DNA from: GCA-003244245 sp035606945
GTDB taxonomy: Bacteria; Actinomycetota; Actinomycetes; Mycobacteriales; Pseudonocardiaceae
Length of the DNA: 64,000 nucleotides
Reading direction: 5' to 3'
Assembly: GCA_035606945.1 (NCBI GenBank)
Contig: DATNDR010000132.1
Location: 71,379 to 135,378 of the forward strand
In this document: positions 18,418 through 27,358 of the stretch, piece by piece
Layout of the letters: each line of letters starts with the position of its first letter
Position numbering within the stretch: position 1 is the stretch's first letter
The notes under the pieces: generated by a model
Seen by the model: only the letters and a program-made list of their open reading frames with translations
Told to the model about the DNA's origin: nothing
Databases searched by the model: none
Position numbers and translations under genes: made by a program

Positions 18418-19282
18418 GCGTCGCCCGCCGCGCGGTGGCGAACCGCGGCCGACCGGCGAGATCGGCGTGGTCAGCCACCTCGGTGAGCACCCGCCGGGCA
18501 GCCAGCAGCGCGGGGACGGCCACCGCGTGGGAATCGTCGTGTTCGATGGCGATGCTGCCGCCCTCGCGGAGCAACCGGGTGCCGGTGCGCACCACATCAG
18601 GAATCACCGCGAGACCGTCGGCACCTGCGAAGACGGCGGCGGGCGGGTCGTACCAAGCAACCTCAGGCGGTAGCCGCGCACCCAGCGGCACGTAGGGCGG
18701 GTTGCACAACACCAGGTGCGCCAACCCGTCGAGCGCGGTGAGCAAACCGGGATCGGCGATGTCACCGGCGTAGAGCACCACCGGCGTATCGCCGGCAGCG
18801 GCACGGGCGTCGGCGTTGCGTCGAGCCCAGCTCAGCGCCACCGGGTCGCGCTCCACGGCGTGGACCTGCGCATCAGGCCTGGCGTGCGCCACGGCGAGCG
18901 CCAGCGCACCGGATCCGGTGCACAGATCGACCACCAGTGGCTCCGCGGCACCGTCCAGCATCGCGAGCCCCCAGGCCAGCATGACCTCGGTCTCCGGGCG
19001 GGGAATGAACACCCCGGGACCGACCGCCACCTCGACGGCACCCATCGCTGCGGTTCCGGTGAGGTGCTGCAACGGCACCCGCTGGGCGCGCTGGGACGCC
19101 AGCGTGCGCAGTGCGTCGACCACCGGCGGGTCGACCAGCGGAACCATCGGCAACCGCCCTCGCGGCACGCCGACGACGTGCGCCGCGAGCAGCTCGGCGT
19201 CCACCCGCGGGGACGCCACTCCGGCGTCGGTGAGAATCCGTTCCGCCTCCAGCACCGCCAGGCGCAGTGGCTGCCGTCTCAT
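18389..19282 (-). CDS. prmC: Release-factor glutamine methyltransferase PrmC (HemK)
   Basis: A 297-residue SAM-dependent methyltransferase that methylates the Gln of the GGQ motif in release factors. The SAM loop reads VVDLCTGSGALAL and the catalytic motif is NPPY in LVLCNPPYVP. It overlaps the 3' end of prfA by four bases, so enzyme and substrate are translated together. Confidence 0.95.
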   Translation of the reverse strand: MRRQPLRLAVLEAERILTDAGVASPRVDAELLAAHVVGVPRGRLPMVPLVDPPVVDALRTLASQRAQRVPLQHLTGTAAMGAVEVAVGPGVFIPRPETEVMLAWGLAMLDGAAEPLVVDLCTGSGALALAVAHARPDAQVHAVERDPVALSWARRNADARAAAGDTPVVLYAGDIADPGLLTALDGLAHLVLCNPPYVPLGARLPPEVAWYDPPAAVFAGADGLAVIPDVVRTGTRLLREGGSIAIEHDDSHAVAVPALLAARRVLTEVADHADLAGRPRFATARRATLSPPLPSRI

Positions 19283-20340
19283 GACAGGCGCAGGCGCAGC
19301 TCGCGGTCGGCGCTGACCAGTGCGTCCAGCACCCCGTCGAGCTCCCCGTCGAGCACCGCATCGAGGTTGTAAGCCTTGTAATTGACGCGGTGATCGGAGA
19401 TCCGATTCTCCGGGAAATTGTAGGTACGCACCCGCTCGGAGCGATCCACCGTGCGCACCTGCGACCGGCGCTGCTCCGAGGCCTCCTGCTGAGCCTTCTC
19501 CTCGGCCAGCGCCTGGAGCCGGGCCCGCAGCACCTCGGTCGCCCGGATCCGGTTCTGGATCTGCGACTTCTCGTTCTGGCAGGACACCACGATCCCGGTC
19601 GGCAGGTGGGTGATGCGCACCGCTGAGTCGGTGGTGTTGACGCTCTGCCCGCCGGGACCCGATGAGCGGTAGACGTCGATGCGCAGATCCTTCTCGTCGA
19701 GCTCGATTTCGACGTCATCCCGTTCGGGATAGACCAGCACCCCTGCCGCTGAGGTGTGGATCCGCCCGGACGACTCGGTGACCGGTACCCGTTGTACCCG
19801 GTGCACCCCGCCCTCGAACTTCAAGCGCTCCCATACGCCGGACTGGTTCTGGGACGCTTTGAGGCTGATCGTGACGTCCTTGTAGCCACCGAGGTCGGAT
19901 TCGGTGGCATCGAGCACCTCCGCCTTCCAGCCGTGCCGCTCGGCGTAGTGCAGGTACATCCTCAGCAGGTCCGCGGCGAACAGCGCGGACTCCGCGCCGC
20001 CCTCTCCCGACTTGATCTCCATGACCACATCGGAGTGGTCGTGCGGATCCCGAGGCAAAAGCAGGTCGGCCAGCTCGGTTTCCAGGCGTGGGATCCTGTT
20101 GGCGAGGGTGTCGGCCTCGGTGGCGAAGGTCGGATCCTCGGCCGCGAGTTCGCGGGCCACCGCCATGTCGTTGCGCGCTTGATCGAGTTCGCGGACCACC
20201 CGCACGATGCGCGATAACTCACCGTAACGCCTGCCTACCTTGCGCGCCGCGTCGGGATCAGCGTGCAGTGCAGGATCGGCAAGCCGGTTTTCCAGCTCGG
20301 CGTGCTGATCCAGCAGCGCCTGAACTGCCGCAGTGTCCAC
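19279..20340 (-). CDS. prfA: Peptide chain release factor 1
   Basis: A 353-residue class I release factor recognising UAA and UAG. The peptidyl-hydrolysis motif GGQ lies in SSGPGGQSVN, and the family segment KVRTVDRSERVRTYNFPENR is represented by VDRSERVRTYNFPENRI. It follows rpmE after three bases and overlaps prmC. Confidence 0.97.
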   Translation of the reverse strand: MDTAAVQALLDQHAELENRLADPALHADPDAARKVGRRYGELSRIVRVVRELDQARNDMAVARELAAEDPTFATEADTLANRIPRLETELADLLLPRDPHDHSDVVMEIKSGEGGAESALFAADLLRMYLHYAERHGWKAEVLDATESDLGGYKDVTISLKASQNQSGVWERLKFEGGVHRVQRVPVTESSGRIHTSAAGVLVYPERDDVEIELDEKDLRIDVYRSSGPGGQSVNTTDSAVRITHLPTGIVVSCQNEKSQIQNRIRATEVLRARLQALAEEKAQQEASEQRRSQVRTVDRSERVRTYNFPENRISDHRVNYKAYNLDAVLDGELDGVLDALVSADRELRLRLS

Positions 20341-20343
20341 TTG

Positions 20344-20556
20344 TTACTTCTGGCGTTTGCCGTAGCGCTTTTCGAAGCGCGCGACCCGGCCACCGGTGTC
20401 CAGGATCTTCTGCTTGCCCGTGTAGAAGGGATGGCAGTTGGAACACACCTCAACGTGGATGTGACCGTCGCGCTTGGTGCTACGAGTGGTGAAGGAGTTG
20501 CCACAGCCGCAGGTAACCTGCGTTTCGACATACTCCGGGTGGATGCCCTGCTTCAT
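20344..20556 (-). CDS. rpmE: 50S ribosomal protein L31, zinc-binding type
   Basis: A 70-residue protein beginning MKQGIHPEYVETQVTCGCG. Cysteines CGCG and CSNC mark the zinc-binding (C+) form of L31. ATG 20556 is preceded by AAAGGA, which settles the start. It lies directly upstream of prfA in the same direction. Confidence 0.97.
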   Translation of the reverse strand: MKQGIHPEYVETQVTCGCGNSFTTRSTKRDGHIHVEVCSNCHPFYTGKQKILDTGGRVARFEKRYGKRQK

Positions 20557-20693
20557 GGTTGTCCTTTCCTCATGGCCGCCGGGTCCCCCAGATGTGATGC
20601 GCGGGGGTGAACCGGAGCCGGACTGTGGGCCGTGACAGTGTGCCAGATGGCCCAACGGAAGATGAAACCCTGCGCGCGACCGCGATGTTCCCG

Positions 20694-21485
20694 TTACCAC
20701 GGCTCGGGCGGGATCTCGGCGTACCGGTTGCGCAGAGTGTCGATCACGGGGTGTTTGGTGGGAAACCGGATGCCGTCGATGGCCGCGACCGGGCGGACGC
20801 CGCTCGCGGCGCTGGTGGCGATGACCGCGTCCACCCCGAGCAACGTGGTTAGCGTGACCGGCGCGGTGCCGGCCTGCTCGTCCACTGCCTGGTTGATCAG
20901 TCTCATGGTCACTCCGGCCAGGCACGGCGCCTGAGGCCAGATAATCCGGTCGCCGGCAATGACACCGACATTCGCGGTGGCTGCTTCGGAGATCTCGGCA
21001 CTGGCACCGGTGAACAGCACGTCGTCGAAGCCGTTGCGCTGCGCGACGCGCCGCCGCTGCAACGAGCCGAACAGCCCCACGTGTTTGACGGCCGGCAGCT
21101 CCCGGCAGTACTGGGTGGATTCCAGGCGCAGCGCGGAAAGCGAGGTCAGTGCTGCCGGCCGAGTGGTGACGAGTACGTGCGGCTGAGCGTCCGCACCGAT
21201 CCGCGCGAGTTGCAGCTCGGGGTCGAACACCGTCACCCGAACCACCACCGAACGGGGCGCTTCGGCCAGCGCCTGGCGGACCAGGCGCCGCACCCAGTCA
21301 GGATCCAGCTGAGCATCGAAGATCCGGCGGCAGTCCTGCACCAGGCGTTGCAGGTGCAGCGACAGACCGCGCGCCCTCAAGCCGTCGACTCGCATCGAGG
21401 TGTAATGACCATAATTGATCAGCGCCAGCGCGGTGAGCTGATCAAGGTTGACCGGCGCACCGTTCAGCTGCGCGGCGGGTCTCAT
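20694..21485 (-). CDS. Aminotransferase class IV / aminodeoxychorismate lyase-like
   Basis: A 263-residue PLP fold type IV protein. The presumed PLP lysine is in PAVKHVGLFGSL, followed by the conserved DVLFTGASAEISEAATANV segment that contacts cofactor and substrate. Members include branched-chain aminotransferase, D-amino acid transferase and 4-amino-4-deoxychorismate lyase (PabC). Without a pabAB neighbour the substrate cannot be named. Confidence 0.8.
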   Translation of the reverse strand: MRPAAQLNGAPVNLDQLTALALINYGHYTSMRVDGLRARGLSLHLQRLVQDCRRIFDAQLDPDWVRRLVRQALAEAPRSVVVRVTVFDPELQLARIGADAQPHVLVTTRPAALTSLSALRLESTQYCRELPAVKHVGLFGSLQRRRVAQRNGFDDVLFTGASAEISEAATANVGVIAGDRIIWPQAPCLAGVTMRLINQAVDEQAGTAPVTLTTLLGVDAVIATSAASGVRPVAAIDGIRFPTKHPVIDTLRNRYAEIPPEPW

Positions 21486-21571
21486 GCATCAGCCGCTATC
21501 CCGAGCAATGGAACGCGACACAGCGGACATGAAGACGCGACACGGCGTGTTGGGCGACCCGCACAGTCTTT

Positions 21572-23602
21572 TCAGTCGGCGCCGTTGCCGGCGGCGGACT
21601 TCGAGACGGTCATCAGGAACTCGATGTTGGTCCGGGTCTTGCGCAGACGATCGAGCACCAGGTCGATCGCCTGCTGGGACTCCAGACCGGACAGCACACG
21701 CCGCAGCTTGTGGTGGATGGCCAGCTCATCCGGGGACAGCAGCAGCTCCTCCTTACGGGTACCGGATGGATTGATGTCGATGGCCGGGAAGATCCGCTTG
21801 TCGGCGATCTTGCGGTCGAGCTTGAGTTCGGCGTTGCCGGTGCCCTTGAACTCCTCGAAGATCACCGTGTCCATCGTCGACCCGGTCTCCACCAGCGCGG
21901 TCGCGAAGATGGTCAGCGAACCACCGTCTTCGATGTTGCGCGCCGCACCCAGGAACCGCTTCGGCGGGTACAGCGCGGTGGAGTCCACCCCACCGGACAG
22001 GATCCGGCCGGATGCCGGTGCGGCCAGGTTGTAGGCCCGGCCCAGGCGGGTGATCGAGTCCAGCAGCACCACGACGTCGTGCCCCATCTCGACCAGCCGC
22101 TTGGCCCGTTCGATGGCCAGCTCGGAGATCGTGGTGTGGTCCGACGGCGGGCGGTCGAAGGTCGAGGCGATGACCTCACCCTTCACCGAGCGCTGCATGT
22201 CGGTGACCTCCTCCGGCCGCTCGTCGACGAGGACGACCATGAGGTGGCATTCCGGGTTGTTCTTAGTGATCGCATTGGCGAGCGCCTGCAGGATCATCGT
22301 CTTGCCCGCCTTGGGCGGCGAAACGATCAGCGCCCGCTGGCCCTTCCCGATCGGCATGATCAGGTCGATGACCCGCGTCGTCATCAAGTGCTGCTCGGTC
22401 TCCAGCCGAAGGCGCTCGTTGGGGTACAGCGGCGTCAGCTTGGTGAACTCCGGGCGCTGCCTGGCCTGGTCGATGTCCAGGCCGTTGATGGTGTCGACCC
22501 GCACCAGCGGGTTGAACTTCTGCCGTTGTTGCTCCCCTTCGCGGGGCTGGCGCACCGCGCCGGTGATCGCGTCACCTCGGCGCAGCCCGTACTTGCGAAC
22601 CAGCGACAACGACACGTACACATCGTTGGGCCCGGACAGGTAACCCGAAGTCCGCACGAACGCGTAATTGTCGAGCACATCGAGGATCCCGGCAACGGGC
22701 AGCAGCACGTCGTCCTCACGAACCTCCAGCTCACCGCCGTCACGGCGGTCGCTGCTACGTTCGGTGCTGCGGTCACTGCGGTCACCCCGGTTGCGGCGGT
22801 TGCGGTCGCGGAAGCGCCGGCCACGCCGGCGACCGGCCTCGTCGTCGTCGTCGCGCGAACCGTTCGGGCCGGCCGCGTTACCGTTCTGATTGCCGCCGCT
22901 CTGGCCCCCCGGGGCTTGGTCGCCCTGGGTCCGATCGTTCTGGCTCCGATCGTTCTGGGCCCGATCACCCTGGGCCCGATCATTCTGGATCCCATCACCC
23001 TGGGTCCGATCGCTTTGGGCCTGCTCGATCGGGGATCGAGACGCCTCACCGCCGCGGACCGGACGTCGCCGCCGGTTGCGTGAGCGGTCAGCTCCGTCGG
23101 TATCCCCGTCTTGCTGGTCGCGGCCGTGCTGAGGTTGGGTCTGAGCGTGGTCAGCCGCGTCCGGTGGCTCGACGCCAGCCGGCTCGGCGGCTGCGGCGGG
23201 CGGCTGCTCGGCCACCGGCTGCTCCGCAGCTGTCTGCGGCGGAGCTGCGGCCTCGATCTTCGTCTGGGTCGGCGCCTGGATCGTCGTCGACACGCTTGCA
23301 CCCTCGAGCGGGAGCTGCTCAGCGACGACCCGCCGCTGGCCCGGGACGGTGCCCTGGCGCTCCTTGATCGCGGCGATCAGCTCGTTCTTGCGCATTCCGG
23401 CGATGTCGGAGACGCCCAGCTGGCCGGCCAGCTGGCGCAGTTCGGCCATCACCATTCCGGACAGCCCGCCACGGCGACGCGACGCCGTGCCGTTGTCCGA
23501 AGCCGGTCCATTGCCCGGAGGCGGCGCGTCGTCGTGGGACGGGCGCTGGTCCGAAGATGCCGTAGCAGCAACATCACTGCCCAACACGTTGATTTCGCTC
23601 AC
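21572..23602 (-). CDS. rho: Transcription termination factor Rho with long disordered insert
   Basis: A 676-residue actinobacterial Rho. The N-terminal Rho-N helix bundle (AELRQLAGQLGVSDIAGMRK) is followed by an insert of about 200 residues rich in Q, N, D, R and G with tandem phrases such as QNDRAQGDR. Then come the RNA-binding OSB domain (GILDVLDNYAFVRTSGYL) and the RecA-like motor with Walker A PPKAGKT and the Q-loop. Such inserts in actinobacteria are known to bind RNA and broaden termination. GTG 23602 is chosen by its upstream AAGGA and the start VSEINVLGS. Confidence 0.95.
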   Translation of the reverse strand: MSEINVLGSDVAATASSDQRPSHDDAPPPGNGPASDNGTASRRRGGLSGMVMAELRQLAGQLGVSDIAGMRKNELIAAIKERQGTVPGQRRVVAEQLPLEGASVSTTIQAPTQTKIEAAAPPQTAAEQPVAEQPPAAAAEPAGVEPPDAADHAQTQPQHGRDQQDGDTDGADRSRNRRRRPVRGGEASRSPIEQAQSDRTQGDGIQNDRAQGDRAQNDRSQNDRTQGDQAPGGQSGGNQNGNAAGPNGSRDDDDEAGRRRGRRFRDRNRRNRGDRSDRSTERSSDRRDGGELEVREDDVLLPVAGILDVLDNYAFVRTSGYLSGPNDVYVSLSLVRKYGLRRGDAITGAVRQPREGEQQRQKFNPLVRVDTINGLDIDQARQRPEFTKLTPLYPNERLRLETEQHLMTTRVIDLIMPIGKGQRALIVSPPKAGKTMILQALANAITKNNPECHLMVVLVDERPEEVTDMQRSVKGEVIASTFDRPPSDHTTISELAIERAKRLVEMGHDVVVLLDSITRLGRAYNLAAPASGRILSGGVDSTALYPPKRFLGAARNIEDGGSLTIFATALVETGSTMDTVIFEEFKGTGNAELKLDRKIADKRIFPAIDINPSGTRKEELLLSPDELAIHHKLRRVLSGLESQQAIDLVLDRLRKTRTNIEFLMTVSKSAAGNGAD

Positions 23603-23927
23603 GCAGGTCCTTCCTAACCGACCCGAGACGCGGCTCAGGCCAGCCTGTTCGCCAGCCGGCGGTGTGCCGACGGCGCCTAGGTCCACATGCGGTGGGCTAG
23701 CCGACCACCACATCAGTGGTCAAGCCGACCGGCACGGGACATGTTCAACTGCGGCAAGGGTCTGGGTGCCAGCCTTCCCGCTACTACGTCGACCGGAGGG
23801 CGGGAGATTAAGTGTTCGGGTGAGAGGGCCCCGAACGCGGCACCGGCGCCCGTGCACACGGTGTCTGAACTCCACAGAGCCTATCGGTCCACCGCGATAC
23901 GAGCAACAACCGGGCCGTACAAGTGGC
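23603..23927. other. Intergenic region upstream of rho
   Basis: This 325-base stretch between thrB and rho holds no convincing gene on either strand. It should contain the rho promoter and 5' leader. Rho is often autoregulated through its leader, but no attenuator structure was identified by eye. Confidence 0.5.
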
Positions 23928-24815
23928 TCACTCCCGTTCGATGACGGCACCGCTACGTGCCACGTCAAGCGGGTGCCGGGTGAAGCCGGCGGCGATATCC
24001 CCGCCCGGATCAAGCTGCCTGGGAAGCTCGCCGCTGATCGGCAACGCCAGCACCGCCGGCCCGGCACCCGATACCGCGGCAGGCACCCCGGCCGCGCGCA
24101 ACGCGTCCACCAACCGCCCGGTCGCCGGATATGCCGAGCGCCGGTAGGGCTGGTGTAGCCGATCTTCGGTGGCGACCAGCAGCAGCGGCGGGGCGTTGGT
24201 CAACGCATGGACCAGGAGCGCGGCCCGTCCAGCGGTGAACGCCGCATCGCTGTGCGGCACTTCGGCAGGCAGCAACCCACGGGCGACCTCGGTAGCGGAG
24301 GTCTGCTCCGGCACGAACAGTACCGGCGCCAAATCCGGATGGGGCTCCAAGCGGGTCGCCCGGAAAGACCTCTCCTCCTTCCAGGAGATCACCAGACCGC
24401 CCAGCAGGCTGGCACCGACGTTGTCGGCGTGGCCATCAAACCCAGCCGCCAGGTCCAACGCCGCCTCGTCCGGTTCCATTCCCGCCAGCGCGTAGCCGGC
24501 CAGTACCCCGGCGACGGCAGCGGCTGCTGACGAACCGAGTCCCCGGGAGTGCGGGATGCGATTGCGGCAGCGCAGCACCACACCGTCGGGCCGGTGACCG
24601 CACCGGGCGCACGCCGCCCGCAGCGCGCGGACGACCAGGTTGTCCTCGTCGGTGGGCACTTGCCCAGCGCCCTCACCGTGCACCTCGACGTGCAATCCGG
24701 ACGCCGCCGGTGCCACTTCGACCTCGTCATACAGCGCCAACGCCAACCCGAGCGCGTCAAATCCCGGCCCCAGATTCGCCGTCGACGCCGGCACCCTCAC
24801 CCGCACGAATCCCAT
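23928..24815 (-). CDS. thrB: Homoserine kinase
   Basis: A 295-residue GHMP kinase. The N-terminal VRVPASTANLGPGFDALG and the ATP loop RNRIPHSRGLGSSAAAAVAG are diagnostic, and the C-terminal GHMP motif is AAVSGAGPAVLAL. It phosphorylates homoserine for threonine synthase. ATG 24815 is chosen (MGFVRVRVP). A short palindrome sits between it and thrC, so thrB may be partly uncoupled from the rest of the operon. Confidence 0.96.
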   Translation of the reverse strand: MGFVRVRVPASTANLGPGFDALGLALALYDEVEVAPAASGLHVEVHGEGAGQVPTDEDNLVVRALRAACARCGHRPDGVVLRCRNRIPHSRGLGSSAAAAVAGVLAGYALAGMEPDEAALDLAAGFDGHADNVGASLLGGLVISWKEERSFRATRLEPHPDLAPVLFVPEQTSATEVARGLLPAEVPHSDAAFTAGRAALLVHALTNAPPLLLVATEDRLHQPYRRSAYPATGRLVDALRAAGVPAAVSGAGPAVLALPISGELPRQLDPGGDIAAGFTRHPLDVARSGAVIERE

Positions 24816-24843
24816 CAGCCCGGCCCCTACCCCGCCACTCCAC

Positions 24844-24873
24844 CCACTCCGACATGGAGACATGTCGGAGTGG
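24844..24873. repeat. Short palindrome (REP-like, copy 3)
   Basis: A perfect 13-bp stem (CCACTCCGACATG) closes a GAGA tetraloop. It repeats the single unit found in each arm of the palindromes at 819 and 16684. It begins 17 bases past the thrC stop, again immediately downstream of a gene. Confidence 0.85.
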
Positions 24874-24890
24874 GGAGCTGGGGAGCTGCG

Positions 24891-25970
24891 CTAGGCAAGG
24901 GAGAGTGCGGTTGCGACGGCGGCGGGGTCTACGGGGATGGGGTTGGGAGTGGGAATGCCGCGCAGGGCGGTGTCGGGATCTTTGAGGCCGTGGCCGGTGA
25001 CCGTGCAGACCACGACACAACCCCGGGGCAGCCGCCCGTCCTCGGCGACTTGCAGCAGGCCCGCCACCGCAGCAGCCGAGGCCGGTTCGACGAACACCCC
25101 TTCCTGCCCGGCCAGCAGCCGGTAAGCGTCGAGGATCTGTTCGTCGGTGATCGCCTCGAACAGCCCGCCGGACTCATCCCGGGCCCGCATCGCCCCGTCC
25201 CAGGACGCCGGGCTGCCGACCCGGATGGCGGTGGCGATGGTGTCGGGGTCGCGCACCGGCGCGCCATGCACCAGCGGCGCGGCGCCGGCCGCCTGAAAGC
25301 CGAACATCCGCGGCTGGCCGGACACCACCCCGTCGGCGTGGTATTCGGTGTAACCCAGCCAGTAGGCAGTGATGTTGCCGGCGTTGCCGACCGGCAGGCA
25401 GTGCACGTCCGGCGCCTGCCCGAGCACGTCGCAGATCTCGAATGCGGCGCTTTTCTGCCCTTGCAGCCGTACCGGGTTCACCGAGTTCACCAGTGACGTC
25501 ACCGGGTAGTCGGCGGCGGTTTTACGGGCCAGCTCCAGGCAGTCGTCGAAGTTGCCGTCGACCGTCAAGATCTGGGCACCGTAAGCGGTGGCCTGCGCGA
25601 GCTTGCCCAGCGCGATCTTGCCGCGGGGCACCAGCACCGCGCTGGGGATGCCAGCCCGGGCTGCGTAGGCAGCGGCCGAGGCGGCGGTGTTGCCGGTGGA
25701 GGCACACAAGACCGCCTGCGCGCCGCGAGCCAGCGCCTCGGTCACCGCCATGGTCATCCCGCGGTCTTTGAAGGAGCCGGTGGGATTGGCGCCTTCGACC
25801 TTGAGCAGCACCTCACAACCGGTGTACGCAGACAGTGTGGGCGCGGGCAGCAGCGGGGTGCCGCCCTCCTGCAGGGTCACCACCCGGCAGCCCGGGCTGA
25901 TCCGGATCCGATCCGGGTAGGCCTCGATCACTCCCGGCCACGAGCTGCGAGCCCCTACCTGCAGCTTCAC
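24891..25970 (-). CDS. thrC: Threonine synthase
   Basis: A 359-residue PLP enzyme converting O-phosphohomoserine to threonine. The PLP lysine is in NPTGSFKDRGM and the phosphate-binding loop reads VGNAGNITAYW. The start overlaps the hom stop by four bases. The product is of the shorter form common in actinobacteria. Confidence 0.97.
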   Translation of the reverse strand: MKLQVGARSSWPGVIEAYPDRIRISPGCRVVTLQEGGTPLLPAPTLSAYTGCEVLLKVEGANPTGSFKDRGMTMAVTEALARGAQAVLCASTGNTAASAAAYAARAGIPSAVLVPRGKIALGKLAQATAYGAQILTVDGNFDDCLELARKTAADYPVTSLVNSVNPVRLQGQKSAAFEICDVLGQAPDVHCLPVGNAGNITAYWLGYTEYHADGVVSGQPRMFGFQAAGAAPLVHGAPVRDPDTIATAIRVGSPASWDGAMRARDESGGLFEAITDEQILDAYRLLAGQEGVFVEPASAAAVAGLLQVAEDGRLPRGCVVVCTVTGHGLKDPDTALRGIPTPNPIPVDPAAVATALSLA

Positions 25971-27358
25971 GTCACCTCGCCCTCCACCCGCATCACGCTG
26001 ACCACGTCGCGGACCACGTCCAAACCGGCAAGCTTGTCCACAGTAGAGCGCAGCGCGGCGTCCGGCGCGGCATGCGTGACGATCACCAGATTCGCCCCGT
26101 CCGGCACTTCCCCGGTGCTGCGGCCGGTCTGGCGCACCGCCATGATGGACACCTCGTGTTCGGCGAAGATCTGCGCCACCTGCGCCAGCACACCGGGACG
26201 ATCGGCGACCTCCAGACTGATGTGGTAGCTGGTGGGGGTGTCCTCCATCGGCCGGATCGGTAGGTCGGCGTAGGCGGACTCGCGCGGCCCGTAGCCGCCC
26301 GCCACCCGGTTACGGGCGACGGCGACCAGGTCCCCGAGTACCGCGCTGGCGGTCGGCGCCCCACCGGCGCCCTGCCCGTAGAACATCAGCGCACCGGCGG
26401 CGTCCGCCTCGACGAACACCGCGTTGAAGGCCCCACCGACCGAGGCCAGCGGGTGCGACCGGGGAATCATCGCCGGGTACACCCGGGCCGAGATCGACTC
26501 GGCGCCGGAACCGTCGATCACCCGCTCGCAGATCGCCAGCAGCTTCACCGTGCGTCCCAGCTGCCGGGCCGCGATCACGTCGGCGGCGGAGACCTCGGCA
26601 ATGCCTTCGCGATAGACGTCGGCGCTGGTCACTCGGGTGTGAAAGGCCAATGAGGCCAGGATCGCCGCTTTGGAGGCGGCGTCGTAGCCGTCGACGTCGG
26701 CGGTCGGGTCAGCCTCGGCGTAGCCCAGCCTGCTGGCTTCTTCCAGGGTCTCGGCGTAGCCGGCGCCGGAGGAGTCCATCGCGGACAGGATGAAGTTGGT
26801 GGTGCCGTTGACGATGCCGGTGACCCGGGTGATCCGGTCACCGGCCAGCGACTCGCGCAGCGGGCGCAACAGCGGGATCGCCCCGGCCACCGCCGCCTCG
26901 AAGTACAGGTCGGCGCCGGCGGCGTCCGCAGCGCCATACAACTCCGGCCCGCACTCGGCGAGCAGCGCCTTATTGGCTGTCACCACACCCCGGCCGGCGC
27001 GCAACGCGTCGAGCAGCAGGGACCGGGCCGGGTCGATGCCCCCGATCACCTCGATGACGATGTCCACGCCGTCCCGGCTGACCAGTTCGGCCGCGTCGGT
27101 GGTGAGCAGCTCGGCCGGTACCTCCGGATGCCGCCGCGGGCGCCGCACCGCTACCCCGACCAGCTGCACCGGAGCGCCGACGCGCGCAGCGAGTTCATCC
27201 GCCTGCTCGGTGAGCAGCCGCAGCACTTCCCGGCCGACGGTGCCGCACCCCAGCAACGCCACACCGATGGGTCGGCCCTGCGAGCAGGCCTCCCGGCCAT
27301 TGGGTCGGCCCTGCGAGCAGGCCTCCTGGCCAATCGGACCGTCCGGCGGCCTGCTCAT
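25967..27358 (-). CDS. hom: Homoserine dehydrogenase with ACT domain
   Basis: A 463-residue enzyme reducing aspartate semialdehyde to homoserine. The Rossmann loop LLGCGTVGREV, the catalytic-domain VNGTTNFILSAM and the C-terminal ACT domain (about 380-463, YHISLEVADRPGVLAQV) are visible; ACT domains usually mediate threonine feedback. The first 31 residues are odd: an 11-residue unit containing REACSQGRP is duplicated before the Rossmann fold. It overlaps lysA and thrC by four bases each. Confidence 0.96.
   Translation of the reverse strand: MSRPPDGPIGQEACSQGRPNGREACSQGRPIGVALLGCGTVGREVLRLLTEQADELAARVGAPVQLVGVAVRRPRRHPEVPAELLTTDAAELVSRDGVDIVIEVIGGIDPARSLLLDALRAGRGVVTANKALLAECGPELYGAADAAGADLYFEAAVAGAIPLLRPLRESLAGDRITRVTGIVNGTTNFILSAMDSSGAGYAETLEEASRLGYAEADPTADVDGYDAASKAAILASLAFHTRVTSADVYREGIAEVSAADVIAARQLGRTVKLLAICERVIDGSGAESISARVYPAMIPRSHPLASVGGAFNAVFVEADAAGALMFYGQGAGGAPTASAVLGDLVAVARNRVAGGYGPRESAYADLPIRPMEDTPTSYHISLEVADRPGVLAQVAQIFAEHEVSIMAVRQTGRSTGEVPDGANLVIVTHAAPDAALRSTVDKLAGLDVVRDVVSVMRVEGEVT
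27268..27333. repeat. 33-bp tandem duplication inside hom 5' end
   Basis: Two consecutive 33-base units (27268-27300 and 27301-27333) differ at very few bases. Each contains the self-complementary block GGCCCTGCGAGCAGGCC. Both are in frame and add 22 residues ahead of the conserved homoserine dehydrogenase domain. Confidence 0.88.
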
